Assembly (NCBI RefSeq): GCF_948472415.1 | Contig: NZ_OX419519.1 | Coordinates: forward strand, 1,674,001-1,738,000 | DNA length: 64,000 bases | DNA from: Kitasatospora fiedleri | GTDB lineage: Bacteria > Actinomycetota > Actinomycetes > Streptomycetales > Streptomycetaceae | Reading direction: 5' to 3' | Shown: one piece after another, positions 53,597 through 60,574 of the stretch | Position numbering within the stretch: position 1 is the stretch's first letter | How the letters are laid out: the number at the start of each line of letters is the position of its first letter | Made by a program: the position numbers and the translations under genes | Notes under the pieces: generated by a model | What the model was told of the DNA's origin: nothing | Database searches by the model: none | Seen by the model: the letters and a program-made list of their open reading frames with translations, nothing else

Positions 53597-54340
53597 ATGC
53601 GCACGACTGTCCTGGTACCTGTTGAGCGTGTCTTCTGCGATGCCCACATAGCTCGGGACGGCAGCGAAGTAGCAGCAGTGGAGTCCCTGACTCTCGCCGG
53701 TCACGCATGGGACCTGTGCCCGGAACACTGCGCTGTCTTCAGCCGCTACCTGCTGGATGCGCTGGGCGTACCGGCCGAGCCCGGCACCGTTGCCGTGGAG
53801 CCGGAGGCCGCTGACACCGTCGTAGTGCAGGACGACCAGGACGACACCGAAGAGGACATGACCGAGGCTGAGCCGGAGGTTCGTCCAACCGTGCTGGTGT
53901 CCGGGGAGATCCCGGGGTACGAGTGGGACGACGCCAGGGAAGCAGTCCGCAACCTGGGCTATGAGGTGGTGGGGCGTGCCGACTCCAGCACCGTACTGAT
54001 CATCTGCGGTGAGGGCGCGGAGCGGGCAACCAAGAAGCTGCAAGACGCAGTTGAGTTCGGCATCCCGTGCTTCGACGCGACCCGTCCAGGTGCGTTCCGT
54101 GACGCTGTGTGCGCTGGAGAGTTCAAGGGCGGTGACCCGCTCCCCCAGCCGGTTCGCAAGGACGCTCAGGCCGTGATGAGCGACCGTGAGCGCAACCGCA
54201 TGATCCGCGCCTGGGCGCACGCCAACGGGTACAACCTGCCCGCCAAGGGGCGCATCCCGATCAACATCACCCAGGCATGGCGGGCGGCCAACACCACGCG
54301 GAGCACGTCCACCGCCCCGGAATCCCTCTCAGCAGCCTGA
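53597..54340 (+). CDS. BRCT domain plus Lsr2-type DNA-binding domain protein
   Basis: 247 residues in three parts. Residues 10-50 carry CDAH (14-17) and CPEH (41-44), a likely zinc site. An acidic linker (70-95) leads to a BRCT-like domain (97-170: TVLVSGEIPGYEWDDAREAV, NLGYEVVGRADSSTVLIICG, then FGIPCFD). The C-terminal 200-232 is the DNA-binding domain of Lsr2 (RNRMIRAWAHANGYNLPAKG then RIPINITQAW), with the AT-hook-like KGRIP turn. Lsr2 silences A+T-rich foreign DNA; BRCT modules read DNA ends or phosphopeptides. It may silence the element or host phage genes, or protect DNA ends. Confidence 0.8.
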   Translation: MRTTVLVPVERVFCDAHIARDGSEVAAVESLTLAGHAWDLCPEHCAVFSRYLLDALGVPAEPGTVAVEPEAADTVVVQDDQDDTEEDMTEAEPEVRPTVLVSGEIPGYEWDDAREAVRNLGYEVVGRADSSTVLIICGEGAERATKKLQDAVEFGIPCFDATRPGAFRDAVCAGEFKGGDPLPQPVRKDAQAVMSDRERNRMIRAWAHANGYNLPAKGRIPINITQAWRAANTTRSTSTAPESLSAA

Positions 54341-54421
54341 CCCTGTTCTGACCGTACGTCACCCACGGCGGCCGGAAGGGCTCCGGCCGCCCCTTGCAAG
54401 CAACCAACTGGAGAGAGCGGC

Positions 54422-55774
54422 ATGAGCACCATCACCCTGTACGGCCCCATCGGACGGGCCGTCGAGAAGGTTAGCCCGTACGTGGAGTGCGATCCGATCG
54501 GTATCTACGTGGCGGCGCTCAGCATGTGGTCCGCCGCCATCGGGCAGCGGGTCAAGGTATCCAGCCGGAGCAACTCCCGTCCCGCGCTGGTGTGGTCGGC
54601 CTTGGTGGGCGGTACCGGCAAGGGCAAGGGCACCGCGCTGCGGGCCGCTCAGCACATCGTGCGCCCGGCCATCGGCCGGTTCCTCGAAGTGAACACCACC
54701 TCCGGCATCACCTCCGGCGCTTCCCTGGTCAACTACCTGGCTGAGCAGGCAGAGGCCACGGAGGAGACGGAGGCCGGACGGGACGTGCGGGCCCTGGTCG
54801 TCGAAGAGGAGTGGTCCGAGGTGCTGCGCCGGGTGAGGCGTGACCCGTCATTCACGGCCAAGCTGCGGAGTGCCTGGGACGGTGCGGCGATAAGGAACAC
54901 CACGAAAGAAGGTGCTCAGGCCGTGGAGGACCCGGCCGTGGTGCTGCACACCCACATCACCCCTTCCGACTGGACCAAGTACGTCGGTGACACCGAGGCG
55001 GCCGGAGGGTCCTACAACCGCATCATGCCCTTCACCCTGCGCTCGGTCCCGATGCTGGACGACGAGTCGTCCACTCTGCCGGAGGTGAACGGCTGGGACC
55101 TTGCCGACGCCTACGCCTGGGCCGCCGCCCGCAACCGCGTGATCAGCCTCGGAGAGGACGCCCGACAGCTCTGGAAGACCATCCGCCGCTACGCCCGCAT
55201 CATCTCCGAGACCTTGCCCGAGAGCCAGGCCGTCTACGTCGAGCGCACCGCCGAACAAACCATCCGGGTGGCGGCCTGCCTCGCCGCTTCCGAGCAGTCC
55301 GAGACCATCACCCACGCCCGACTGTCCGCCGCGTTCTCCCTCGTGCGCCACAGCGTCCGCTGCGCGGTCGGCATCACCGGCGGCGCTGAGGCCACCAAGC
55401 CCACCCGCCGGATACCTACCCTGGCGGAGAAGGTCCGGGCCCGCATCGAGATGCACGGCGGCCGGGCACGGTCCTCCGAACTGCTGCCGTTCGTCGGTGC
55501 CACCGCCGAAGAGGTCAAGGCACTGCCCGGGGTGAAGGTCACCCTTGACCGCTCCGGCCTGGGCCGCCCGGCCACCGTCTACACCCTCTCCGACGACCAG
55601 CCCGGTCACGCTCCGCTCGGCCGGCCGCGAACCCAGCGTGACGAACCCGCGGCCACGGTCGTCCGTATCGACACCTACCGCCCGGCCACACCTGCCAACC
55701 CGACGCCCGCCCACGCGCCCTCACTCCGCCCACAACCGACCACGGCGGTAAACCCGTTCCTGTCCCTGCTCTAA
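54422..55774 (+). CDS. DUF3987-like P-loop replication protein
   Basis: 450 residues. Walker A GGTGKGKGT (63-71) and an acidic strand end LVVEEEW (125-131) that can act as Walker B; later RIMPFTLRSVPML and DLADAYAWAAARNRVISL fit the DUF3987/primase-helicase family on plasmids and satellites. The last 90 residues are a winged-helix piece (VRARIEMHGGRARSSELLPF) and a Pro-rich tail. As the only P-loop gene besides nothing else in the element, it is the best candidate for autonomous replication. Terminator follows. Confidence 0.72.
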   Translation: MSTITLYGPIGRAVEKVSPYVECDPIGIYVAALSMWSAAIGQRVKVSSRSNSRPALVWSALVGGTGKGKGTALRAAQHIVRPAIGRFLEVNTTSGITSGASLVNYLAEQAEATEETEAGRDVRALVVEEEWSEVLRRVRRDPSFTAKLRSAWDGAAIRNTTKEGAQAVEDPAVVLHTHITPSDWTKYVGDTEAAGGSYNRIMPFTLRSVPMLDDESSTLPEVNGWDLADAYAWAAARNRVISLGEDARQLWKTIRRYARIISETLPESQAVYVERTAEQTIRVAACLAASEQSETITHARLSAAFSLVRHSVRCAVGITGGAEATKPTRRIPTLAEKVRARIEMHGGRARSSELLPFVGATAEEVKALPGVKVTLDRSGLGRPATVYTLSDDQPGHAPLGRPRTQRDEPAATVVRIDTYRPATPANPTPAHAPSLRPQPTTAVNPFLSLL

Positions 55775-55784
55775 CGCTCGAAGC

Positions 55785-55819
55785 AAAGAAGCCCCGGCCA
55801 ACAAGGCCGGGGCTTCTTT
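55785..55819. terminator. Bidirectional terminator between DUF3987 gene and DUF397 gene
   Basis: 15 bp perfect stem (AAAGAAGCCCCGGCC, 55785-55799; complement 55805-55819), loop AACAA, CATTT after. Two converging genes end on either side. Confidence 0.9.
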
Positions 55820-55833
55820 CATTTGGTGCTGCT

Positions 55834-56043
55834 TCAGACCTCGCCGAACTCGCCAGCGGTAGCGGCAGTGACGAAGGCCGCCCAGGCTGCGGCCGGGAAC
55901 ACCAGAACCGGCCCCTGCGGGTCCTTGGAGTCCCGGACATGGCCCGGGTGAAGGTCGTCCACCTCGACGCAACCCCCCTGACCATTCGAGTATGACGATT
56001 TGCGCCAGGCAGTAGCAGTGTCAGGGAGGTCATGCTGCGGCAT
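55834..56043 (-). CDS. DUF397 small protein
   Basis: 69 residues from ATG 56043. WRKSSYSNGQGGCVEVDDLHPGHV, then VRDSKDPQGPVLVFP and WAAFVTA, is the DUF397 pattern. Overlaps the DUF5753 regulator gene by 14 bp. In streptomycetes these two form partner pairs (as in WhiJ/BldB-type systems) in which the small protein modulates the DNA-binding partner, sometimes toxin-antitoxin-like. Confidence 0.88.
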   Translation of the reverse strand: MPQHDLPDTATAWRKSSYSNGQGGCVEVDDLHPGHVRDSKDPQGPVLVFPAAAWAAFVTAATAGEFGEV

Positions 56044-56866
56044 CGCGTTCCGTTTCCTTCCGTACATCACGGATCAAGGCCAGGGTTTCCTGTTGCCCAA
56101 GGGCGTTGACCTGGAGTCGATCGTATCGGCTGAGCCATGTAGACACGGTGTCGGCATCCTGCTCCAAGTATCCACGCTGCAACGTCTCCGTGTATCCGAC
56201 CATCGCCCGGTTCGGAAGAGTCAGGATCGTCACCGGGTGGGACAGAGGTCGGTCTTCTGCGAGGTGTCGAGGCGCGATTTGGAGGACCACGTTCGGCCGG
56301 GCACTCAGCGCTTCGAGGTGGCGGAGCTGTTGAACCATGACTGCCGTCCCGCCGATCGGACGTCGCAGGGCCGCTTCGTCCAGCACCACGTGTATGGGCG
56401 TGCCAGCGTCCAACTTGAGCTGACGCCGAGCCAGTAGGGCAAGTCGCTCATCAGCCTGTGCGCGTGTTGACTCGCCCCGCCGAACTGCGGCGTCCTCGTA
56501 CGCGGCGCTGTACCCCGGTTCTTGCAACATGCCAGGCACAAGATCACTTTCGAAGATCCGCATGCCAATCGCGCGCTGCTCAAGCGGCAGGTACTCCGGG
56601 AAGCCGGGCAACAGCGAGCCCCTGCGCCAGCTCCAGTAGAGGAGCAGGAGCGTGCCGTCAGTTTCAAGGGCGGCATCGACCAGCTCTACGAATTTTAAAC
56701 TCGGGGACTGTTTGGCTCCTTCCACATTCGAGATGTAGACGTTGCTGTACTGGATCGCTCGGGCAAGCTCTACTTGGGTCAAGCCCCGCACCTCCCTTGA
56801 CCTGGTGAGTTGCACGGCTAGGGCATGCAGCGGAGATAACGTTGGATCAACTGTTCGGCGCACCAA
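56030..56866 (-). CDS. XRE-family HTH regulator with DUF5753 domain
   Basis: 278 residues from TTG 56866 (AGGAG seven bases upstream; GTG 56863 is also possible). N-terminal Cro/cI HTH (QLTRSREVRGLTQVELARAI, IQYSNVYISNVEGAKQSPSL) then the DUF5753 ligand-like domain (YLPLEQRAIGMRIFESDLVP, GMLQEPGYSA, and ALRRPIGGTAVMVQQLRHL). Partner of the DUF397 gene. The divergent promoter contains a near-perfect palindrome. Likely controls the right-hand genes of the element. Confidence 0.88.
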   Translation of the reverse strand: MVRRTVDPTLSPLHALAVQLTRSREVRGLTQVELARAIQYSNVYISNVEGAKQSPSLKFVELVDAALETDGTLLLLYWSWRRGSLLPGFPEYLPLEQRAIGMRIFESDLVPGMLQEPGYSAAYEDAAVRRGESTRAQADERLALLARRQLKLDAGTPIHVVLDEAALRRPIGGTAVMVQQLRHLEALSARPNVVLQIAPRHLAEDRPLSHPVTILTLPNRAMVGYTETLQRGYLEQDADTVSTWLSRYDRLQVNALGQQETLALIRDVRKETERDAAA

Positions 56867-56876
56867 GAGTGTTCTC

Positions 56877-56910
56877 CTTTTAAAGTCCAGACAACTAGAG
56901 ACTTCAAAAG
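56877..56910. promoter_or_regulatory. Candidate operator of the DUF5753 regulator
   Basis: CTTTTAAAGTC (56877-56887) and GACTTCAAAAG (56900-56910) pair in 10 of 11 positions across a 12 bp spacer. The left arm overlaps the ribosome site of the regulator, so binding would block its own expression and that of the divergent gene at 56996. Confidence 0.55.
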
Positions 56911-56995
56911 CTACCGGCTCTGCGGCGGAACGTCGATGCTTGAGGCACAGAGAGCGACGAAGCGGAGCATCAGCGAGCGAGACGGGTACGCCACC

Positions 56996-57481
56996 ATGAC
57001 CATGACCAACTCCCTGCTTGACCAGTTGGACCATCAGAGACGGGCCCTTGCTCAGAGGGCGTACGAGGGCGTGCAGGAGGCCCTTCGCTCGGCCGGCATC
57101 CGGCTTCCGTCGCTGGCGGTGGAGAAGACGGTCACCGGTGAGTACCTGGTGCAGCTCGGCGGCGTCGTTCCGGACGTGGCCGGCAGACTCGCATCGGTCG
57201 CCTGGACCGGGGCCCCGTACCTGCGGGCCGCGGAGGGCGAGGAGTTCGCCGAGCCGGTCATGCAGTTCTGGACCCCCGAACAGGGCGAGCTGCTGGTGGA
57301 GGTGGGAACGGAGCGCCTGGGCGAGTTCTCCCGAATGAATGAATCGGGGGAACTGGTACTCATCCCGGCCGACGGGGGCGAGCCGTGGAGCGTCGGGCGA
57401 ACCTCGGTGCGTCACCCCCGAGTCGATGACCTGGTGCGGGCGGGGTTCATCCGGCCCAGGGCCAGCAGACTGACGGGGTGA
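56996..57481 (+). CDS. Element-encoded protein of unknown function
   Basis: 161 residues from ATG 56996. Helical N-terminus (LDQLDHQRRALAQRAYEGVQ), then beta-rich segments (VEKTVTGEYLVQLGGVVPDV, YLRAAEGEEFAEPVMQFWTP) and a polar end. No domain recognised. It faces the DUF5753 gene over the palindrome and runs directly into the next small gene, seven bases later; part of an early operon. Confidence 0.6.
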   Translation: MTMTNSLLDQLDHQRRALAQRAYEGVQEALRSAGIRLPSLAVEKTVTGEYLVQLGGVVPDVAGRLASVAWTGAPYLRAAEGEEFAEPVMQFWTPEQGELLVEVGTERLGEFSRMNESGELVLIPADGGEPWSVGRTSVRHPRVDDLVRAGFIRPRASRLTG

Positions 57482-57487
57482 TCGCCC

Positions 57488-57814
57488 GTGGCAATCGATC
57501 TGGCTTCGGTGCTGGCGGTCGGCCGACCGCCAGTGGTGCCGAAGTGCCTGAGGTGGTCAGCGGGCTGGTGCTGGCGGTGTCGACTGGTACGGGACGTAGC
57601 GCCCGCCGGAGCGGTCACCACGGAGTCCGGCGGTGAGCTGGCGCTGTTCCTCTGCCGCTGGCACTGGGCCGAGATGGAACAGGATATGACGGCTGTAGTT
57701 GAGCACCATCGCCATGAGAGGCGCATCGAGACGTCTCGACTCGCCGATTGGTCAGCTTCTGCGGCGCGTGCGCGCTCCACTCAATCCTCCGAAGCCGATT
57801 TCTTGACCACCTGA
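57488..57814 (+). CDS. Small Cys/Trp-containing protein of unknown function
   Basis: 108 residues from GTG 57488. A possible zinc knuckle, PKCLRWSAGWCWRCRLVRD followed by LFLCRWHW, is the only motif; the rest is polar. Neighbours suggest an early function. Not recognised. Confidence 0.5.
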   Translation: MAIDLASVLAVGRPPVVPKCLRWSAGWCWRCRLVRDVAPAGAVTTESGGELALFLCRWHWAEMEQDMTAVVEHHRHERRIETSRLADWSASAARARSTQSSEADFLTT

Positions 57815-57836
57815 GTTTCCGCGAGGAGCAACATCG

Positions 57837-58052
57837 ATGGGCAGGCCCCCATTTCCCGAGCCCTCAAACAAAGAGCGCGAGCAGTGGATTAAGCGCTACC
57901 AATCCGGGGAATCGATGAATTCCATATCCATATCCACTGGCCGCTCTTACAGGTGGATTCGAATGTGGTTCAAGACATGGGGCGTCCCCTTGCGAGGAAA
58001 GGCAGAGGCGAACTCCTTGAGGTGGAAGCGGCAGCACAACCGCACCTCATGA
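57837..58052 (+). CDS. Small HTH protein (first of two paralogues)
   Basis: 71 residues. EQWIKRYQSGESMNSISIST then GRSYRWIRMWFKTWGVPLRG is a helix-turn-helix of the resolvase/sigma-region type, alone in the chain. The next gene is a diverged copy. Such mini HTH proteins in satellites can act as repressors or replication control factors. Confidence 0.65.
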   Translation: MGRPPFPEPSNKEREQWIKRYQSGESMNSISISTGRSYRWIRMWFKTWGVPLRGKAEANSLRWKRQHNRTS

Positions 58053-58086
58053 TCTGATTCCATTGGATAAAACTCATCGAGGAACC

Positions 58087-58341
58087 ATGGCTTTGGCAAC
58101 CGCAGAAACCAAGACTCGCGTCCCCCAGCCTCGTCGGCCCGATCCCACGCCCGAGCAGCGCGCGGAGTGGACTGAGCGCTACAACGGCGGGGAGACGATG
58201 CAGAGCGTGGCGAGTTCGATCGGCTGCTCGGAGAACTGGCTGAAAGCCTGGTTCAGGCGTTGGGGCGTTCACGTCCGGGGCCGGGAGGAAGCGCAGCGGC
58301 TGAGCTGGTCCCAGCGACACCCGGAAGCTTCTTCTCTCTGA
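58087..58341 (+). CDS. Small HTH protein (second paralogue)
   Basis: 84 residues from ATG 58087. Basic N-terminus, then AEWTERYNGGETMQSVASSI and GCSENWLKAWFRRWGVHVRG. Aligns with the gene at 57837 over the whole HTH (ERY.GGE.M.S.a...G.s..W.k.WF..WGV..RG). Tandem duplication with divergence suggests two DNA sites or a heterodimer. Confidence 0.65.
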   Translation: MALATAETKTRVPQPRRPDPTPEQRAEWTERYNGGETMQSVASSIGCSENWLKAWFRRWGVHVRGREEAQRLSWSQRHPEASSL

Positions 58342-58348
58342 TTCGACT

Positions 58349-58673
58349 TCCGCCAGTCCCACCTGGCGGAGGGGTGCGCATGCGGATGCGTACCCGGCCG
58401 TCCTGGTGCCTTCCCCTTGGCAGACCAGGACGGCCGCCATTACTCCCGTTCCGGCCCCGTGTGCAACGCGCCTTCGCGCGGTTCGTCCTGGCTGGACCGG
58501 TAACAAGCTCCGCCCATCATCCTTGTGTGGGCGGGGGGTCGAACCTCTGAGGTCGCATGGGGATGAGGAACAGGGTTCGACACCACGTCCGCCCCGGAGC
58601 TGCTGGAACCTCCGGGGCGGACACCAAATCTCCCGTCCCGGCTGCTGATCTGCCAAGACCCGGCCGGGACGGG
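58349..58673. repeat. Array of five distinct hairpins in a 370 bp gap
   Basis: Perfect stems: TCCGCCAG (58349-58356 with 58363-58370), GGCCGTCCTGGT (58396-58407 with 58424-58435), CCGCCCA (58510-58516 with 58528-58534), GTCCGCCCCGGAG (58587-58599 with 58610-58622) and CCCGTCCCGGC (58632-58642 with 58663-58673). Different sequences, so not a duplicated terminator. Could be terminators of tiny genes, a structured RNA, or an origin/packaging signal. Confidence 0.65.
58380..58550 (+). CDS. Possible 56-residue basic peptide, weak
   Basis: ATG 58380 has GGAGGGG at good distance, but the frame is Arg/Pro rich (MRMRTRPSWCLPLGRPGR) and overlaps two of the hairpins, so it may be only a chance frame. 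Listed for completeness. Confidence 0.2.
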   Translation: MRMRTRPSWCLPLGRPGRPPLLPFRPRVQRAFARFVLAGPVTSSAHHPCVGGGSNL

Positions 58674-58711
58674 GCACCATCGCACCACTCCGCCAACAGA
58701 AAGGATGGATC

Positions 58712-58906
58712 ATGGCAGTTGCTGCGTTGGACGCGCCCGCGAACACCAGCTCCGCACGTACGCTGGACAAGAACCACCGCCGAGCCACTGCGGACGGCAC
58801 CACCCCGTGTAGCCCGTGCGGCGGGACCGGGTGGACCACCGACAGCGACGGCATGCGCTGGCAGTGCACGTCATGCGGCGGGCAAGGGCGCATCGAGCAC
58901 AACTAG
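58712..58906 (+). CDS. DnaJ-type zinc-ribbon small protein (first)
   Basis: 64 residues, ATG 58712 preceded by AAAGGATGG. Two CxxCGGxG motifs (PCSPCGGTGWTT and CTSCGGQGRIEHN) that in DnaJ bind zinc; here only one ribbon is present after a polar N-terminus. No J-domain. Confidence 0.65.
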   Translation: MAVAALDAPANTSSARTLDKNHRRATADGTTPCSPCGGTGWTTDSDGMRWQCTSCGGQGRIEHN

Positions 58907-58925
58907 GGGCAAGAAAGGATCAGTA

Positions 58926-59093
58926 ATGTACTGCGGGAAATGCAAGGGATTTGGCTATATCGAGGAAGTTCTCGACAACCCCCTCAGCCCCGAAGAACAG
59001 CGATTGCAGCCCAAAAGGGAGCAGCCTCAGGTTCTCCAGTGGGTCTGTGAAGACTGTGACGCAACCGGGCAGGCACCCGCACGACGTAGCTGA
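58926..59093 (+). CDS. DnaJ-type zinc-ribbon small protein (second)
   Basis: 55 residues from ATG 58926 (AGAAAGGATCAG upstream). CGKCKGFGYIEE, then WVCEDCDATGQAPA, gives CxxC pairs 37 residues apart. Its neighbour at 58712 has the same architecture, so the two are likely to share one function, perhaps a partner for a host chaperone or regulator. Confidence 0.65.
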   Translation: MYCGKCKGFGYIEEVLDNPLSPEEQRLQPKREQPQVLQWVCEDCDATGQAPARRS

Positions 59094-59414
59094 TCCTTGC
59101 CGTCCCGGGCCCCGTCCGCACGAGCAGTAGCGGGCGGGGCTCTGTCGTGCGTCGGGTCACGTGACCAACCCATGACCAACAGCGGTCCGAAGCACTCGGA
59201 AACGCCCAGGTCGGGCCAGGAAGCCAAGTGGTCGGGTAGGCGGGTCCTTAGAGGCGTTTTCGCAGGTCAGAACTAACAAAGGCTGGTGCCCGAGGCGAGA
59301 GTTCAAGTCCCCCCTCGGACACCAGCGAAGACCCCTGTCGATCAGGGGTCTTCTTGCTTTTCCGGGTGGTGACGGCGGGGCCGGCCACTTACCGACCGGT
59401 GGCCGGCCCCGCCG
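59094..59414. other. Right end of the element and junction
   Basis: Contains the right arm sites (59161-59180), the attR core (59301-59326) and a copy of the tRNA terminator. No gene. Confidence 0.7.
59301..59326 (+). repeat. attR core
   Basis: 26 bp identical to the tRNA-Leu 3' end at 48763-48788, followed by ACCCCTGTCGATCAGGGGT, the copy of the terminator hairpin with a few differences. The tRNA itself is not duplicated. Confidence 0.9.
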
Positions 59415-59690
59415 TCACCAGTCGTCGTCCCTGGTGGGTACGCCGCCCACTTCGAGCCAGAGGTACTCCCGGCCCTGGGTCCTGCGGTGGCCGAAGCGGT
59501 CGCCCTTGGCGAGGACGCCGAGGACGGCCGTGGTCGACTCGCGGTCGTCGGTTCCGCGGACGCGGACGGCCACGCGGACCGCGCCGCCCCCGGTCCAGGT
59601 CACCGAGGGGCGTTCACCCAGCAACGTGCTTAATTCCGCGGCGAGTTCACCGGCCTTCGCCCGTGCCGCCCGCAACTCCTCGTCAGCCAC
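59415..59690 (-). CDS. Hypothetical protein
   Basis: 91 residues from GTG 59690. N-terminal coiled-coil-like helix (ADEELRAARAKAGELAAELS) then beta-rich WTGGGAVRVAVRVRG and EYLWLEVGGVP. No family recognised; lies just outside attR and is probably the chromosomal neighbour of the tRNA. Read leftward, ends 26 bp after the tRNA terminator copy. Confidence 0.55.
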   Translation of the reverse strand: MADEELRAARAKAGELAAELSTLLGERPSVTWTGGGAVRVAVRVRGTDDRESTTAVLGVLAKGDRFGHRRTQGREYLWLEVGGVPTRDDDW

Positions 59691-59815
59691 AGACGTGCAT
59701 CGTAGGGGTTCGGGAGGGGCGGCAGCACCTGTCGGGCGGACGGTGGTGGACCGCCGGGGCCGGTGTCCGGGACGGGGGTCGGAGCCGCCGCTCCGGACAC
59801 CGGGGGGGTGGCTGT

Positions 59816-60574
59816 TCACCAGGGGATGGGGCCGCCCTCGGTGAGGAAGGAGCGGTCGGGGAGTTCGTCGGCCGGGGTGGTGGCGAGGCGCAGGACGGCG
59901 GCGGCGCCCTCCTCGGCGGTCCTGGTGCCGGTGTGGTTGTTCATGTCGGTGGCGACGAAGCCCGGGGAGACCGCGTGGACGGTGACGCCGCTGTCGCGGA
60001 GGGCGGCCGCGTAGAGCACGGTGGCCATGTTCAGGCCGGCCTTGGAGACGTTGTAGGGGAGCAGGTCGGGGCGGCCGGGCGGGGTGCCGGGGCCGGTGCG
60101 GGCGAAGGTGGCGAGCGAGCTGGTCAGGTTGACCACCCGGCCGGACGCCTTGCGCAGCAGCGGGAGCAGGGCCTGGGTGACCGCGAACGGGCCGACCAGG
60201 TTGGTCTCCAGGACGGCGCGCAGGTCGTCGACGGTCAGGTCCTCGACCGGGCGCAGGGTGCCGCGCGGGATGCCGGTGATGCCGGCGTTGTTGACCAGCA
60301 GGTCGAGCCGGTCGGACTCGGCGGCGACCGCCTCGGCGGCGGCCCGGACCGAGTCGTGGTCGGTGACGTCGAGCCGCAGCGGGCGGACGTCGCCGGCGGC
60401 GGCCAGTTCGGCGGCCGTCCGCCGGCCGCGCTCCTCGTCGCGGGCGGCGGCGAACACGGTGTAGCCGCGTTCGGCCAGCTGCCGGGCGATCTCCCGGCCC
60501 AGGCCGCGGGTCGCGCCGGTGACCAGGGCCACCGGCGCGACCGCGCCGCTCGGACCGCCGGGGGCGGTCGTCAC
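59816..60574 (-). CDS. Short-chain dehydrogenase/reductase
   Basis: 252 residues from GTG 60574, overlapping the MFS stop by four bases. Cofactor loop TGATRGLG, LLVNNAGITG, catalytic Ser in NLTSSLATF, Tyr and Lys in YNVSKAG; C-terminal DELPDRSFLTEGGPIPW as in carbonyl-reductase-like SDRs. Substrate unknown; coupling to an exporter and a di-iron enzyme suggests a small metabolite pathway. Confidence 0.87.
   Translation of the reverse strand: MTTAPGGPSGAVAPVALVTGATRGLGREIARQLAERGYTVFAAARDEERGRRTAAELAAAGDVRPLRLDVTDHDSVRAAAEAVAAESDRLDLLVNNAGITGIPRGTLRPVEDLTVDDLRAVLETNLVGPFAVTQALLPLLRKASGRVVNLTSSLATFARTGPGTPPGRPDLLPYNVSKAGLNMATVLYAAALRDSGVTVHAVSPGFVATDMNNHTGTRTAEEGAAAVLRLATTPADELPDRSFLTEGGPIPW

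Larger units (their letters stand above)
48763..59326. mobile_element. Integrated phage-satellite-like element at tRNA-Leu
   Basis: 10.56 kb between 26 bp direct repeats. G+C content and codon use are clearly lower than in the flanks. Leftward: integrase, a HTH protein and, in the middle, a DUF397/DUF5753 pair. Rightward: excisionase-like gene, capsid module, BRCT-Lsr2 protein, DUF3987 protein and six tiny genes. There is a P22-coat-like major capsid gene but no terminase, portal, protease, tail, holin or lysin, and no FtsK/Tra transfer gene, so it is neither a complete prophage nor a pSAM2-type conjugative element. A satellite or decayed prophage is the best reading; order and intact frames favour the former. 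Confidence 0.88.

Noticed and set aside
55834-56866. Classical toxin-antitoxin module
   Set aside because: DUF397/DUF5753 pairs are sometimes labelled so, but no toxin catalytic residues are visible; I treat them as a regulator and partner.
58480-58610. Cryptic tRNA (GGTCGAACC / GGTTCGACACC segments)
   Set aside because: TpsiC-like loops are present but no acceptor stem or anticodon arm can be paired around them.
48763-59326. pSAM2-type conjugative element
   Set aside because: No FtsK-like Tra, KorSA/Pra or RepSA-type protein; a capsid gene is present instead.
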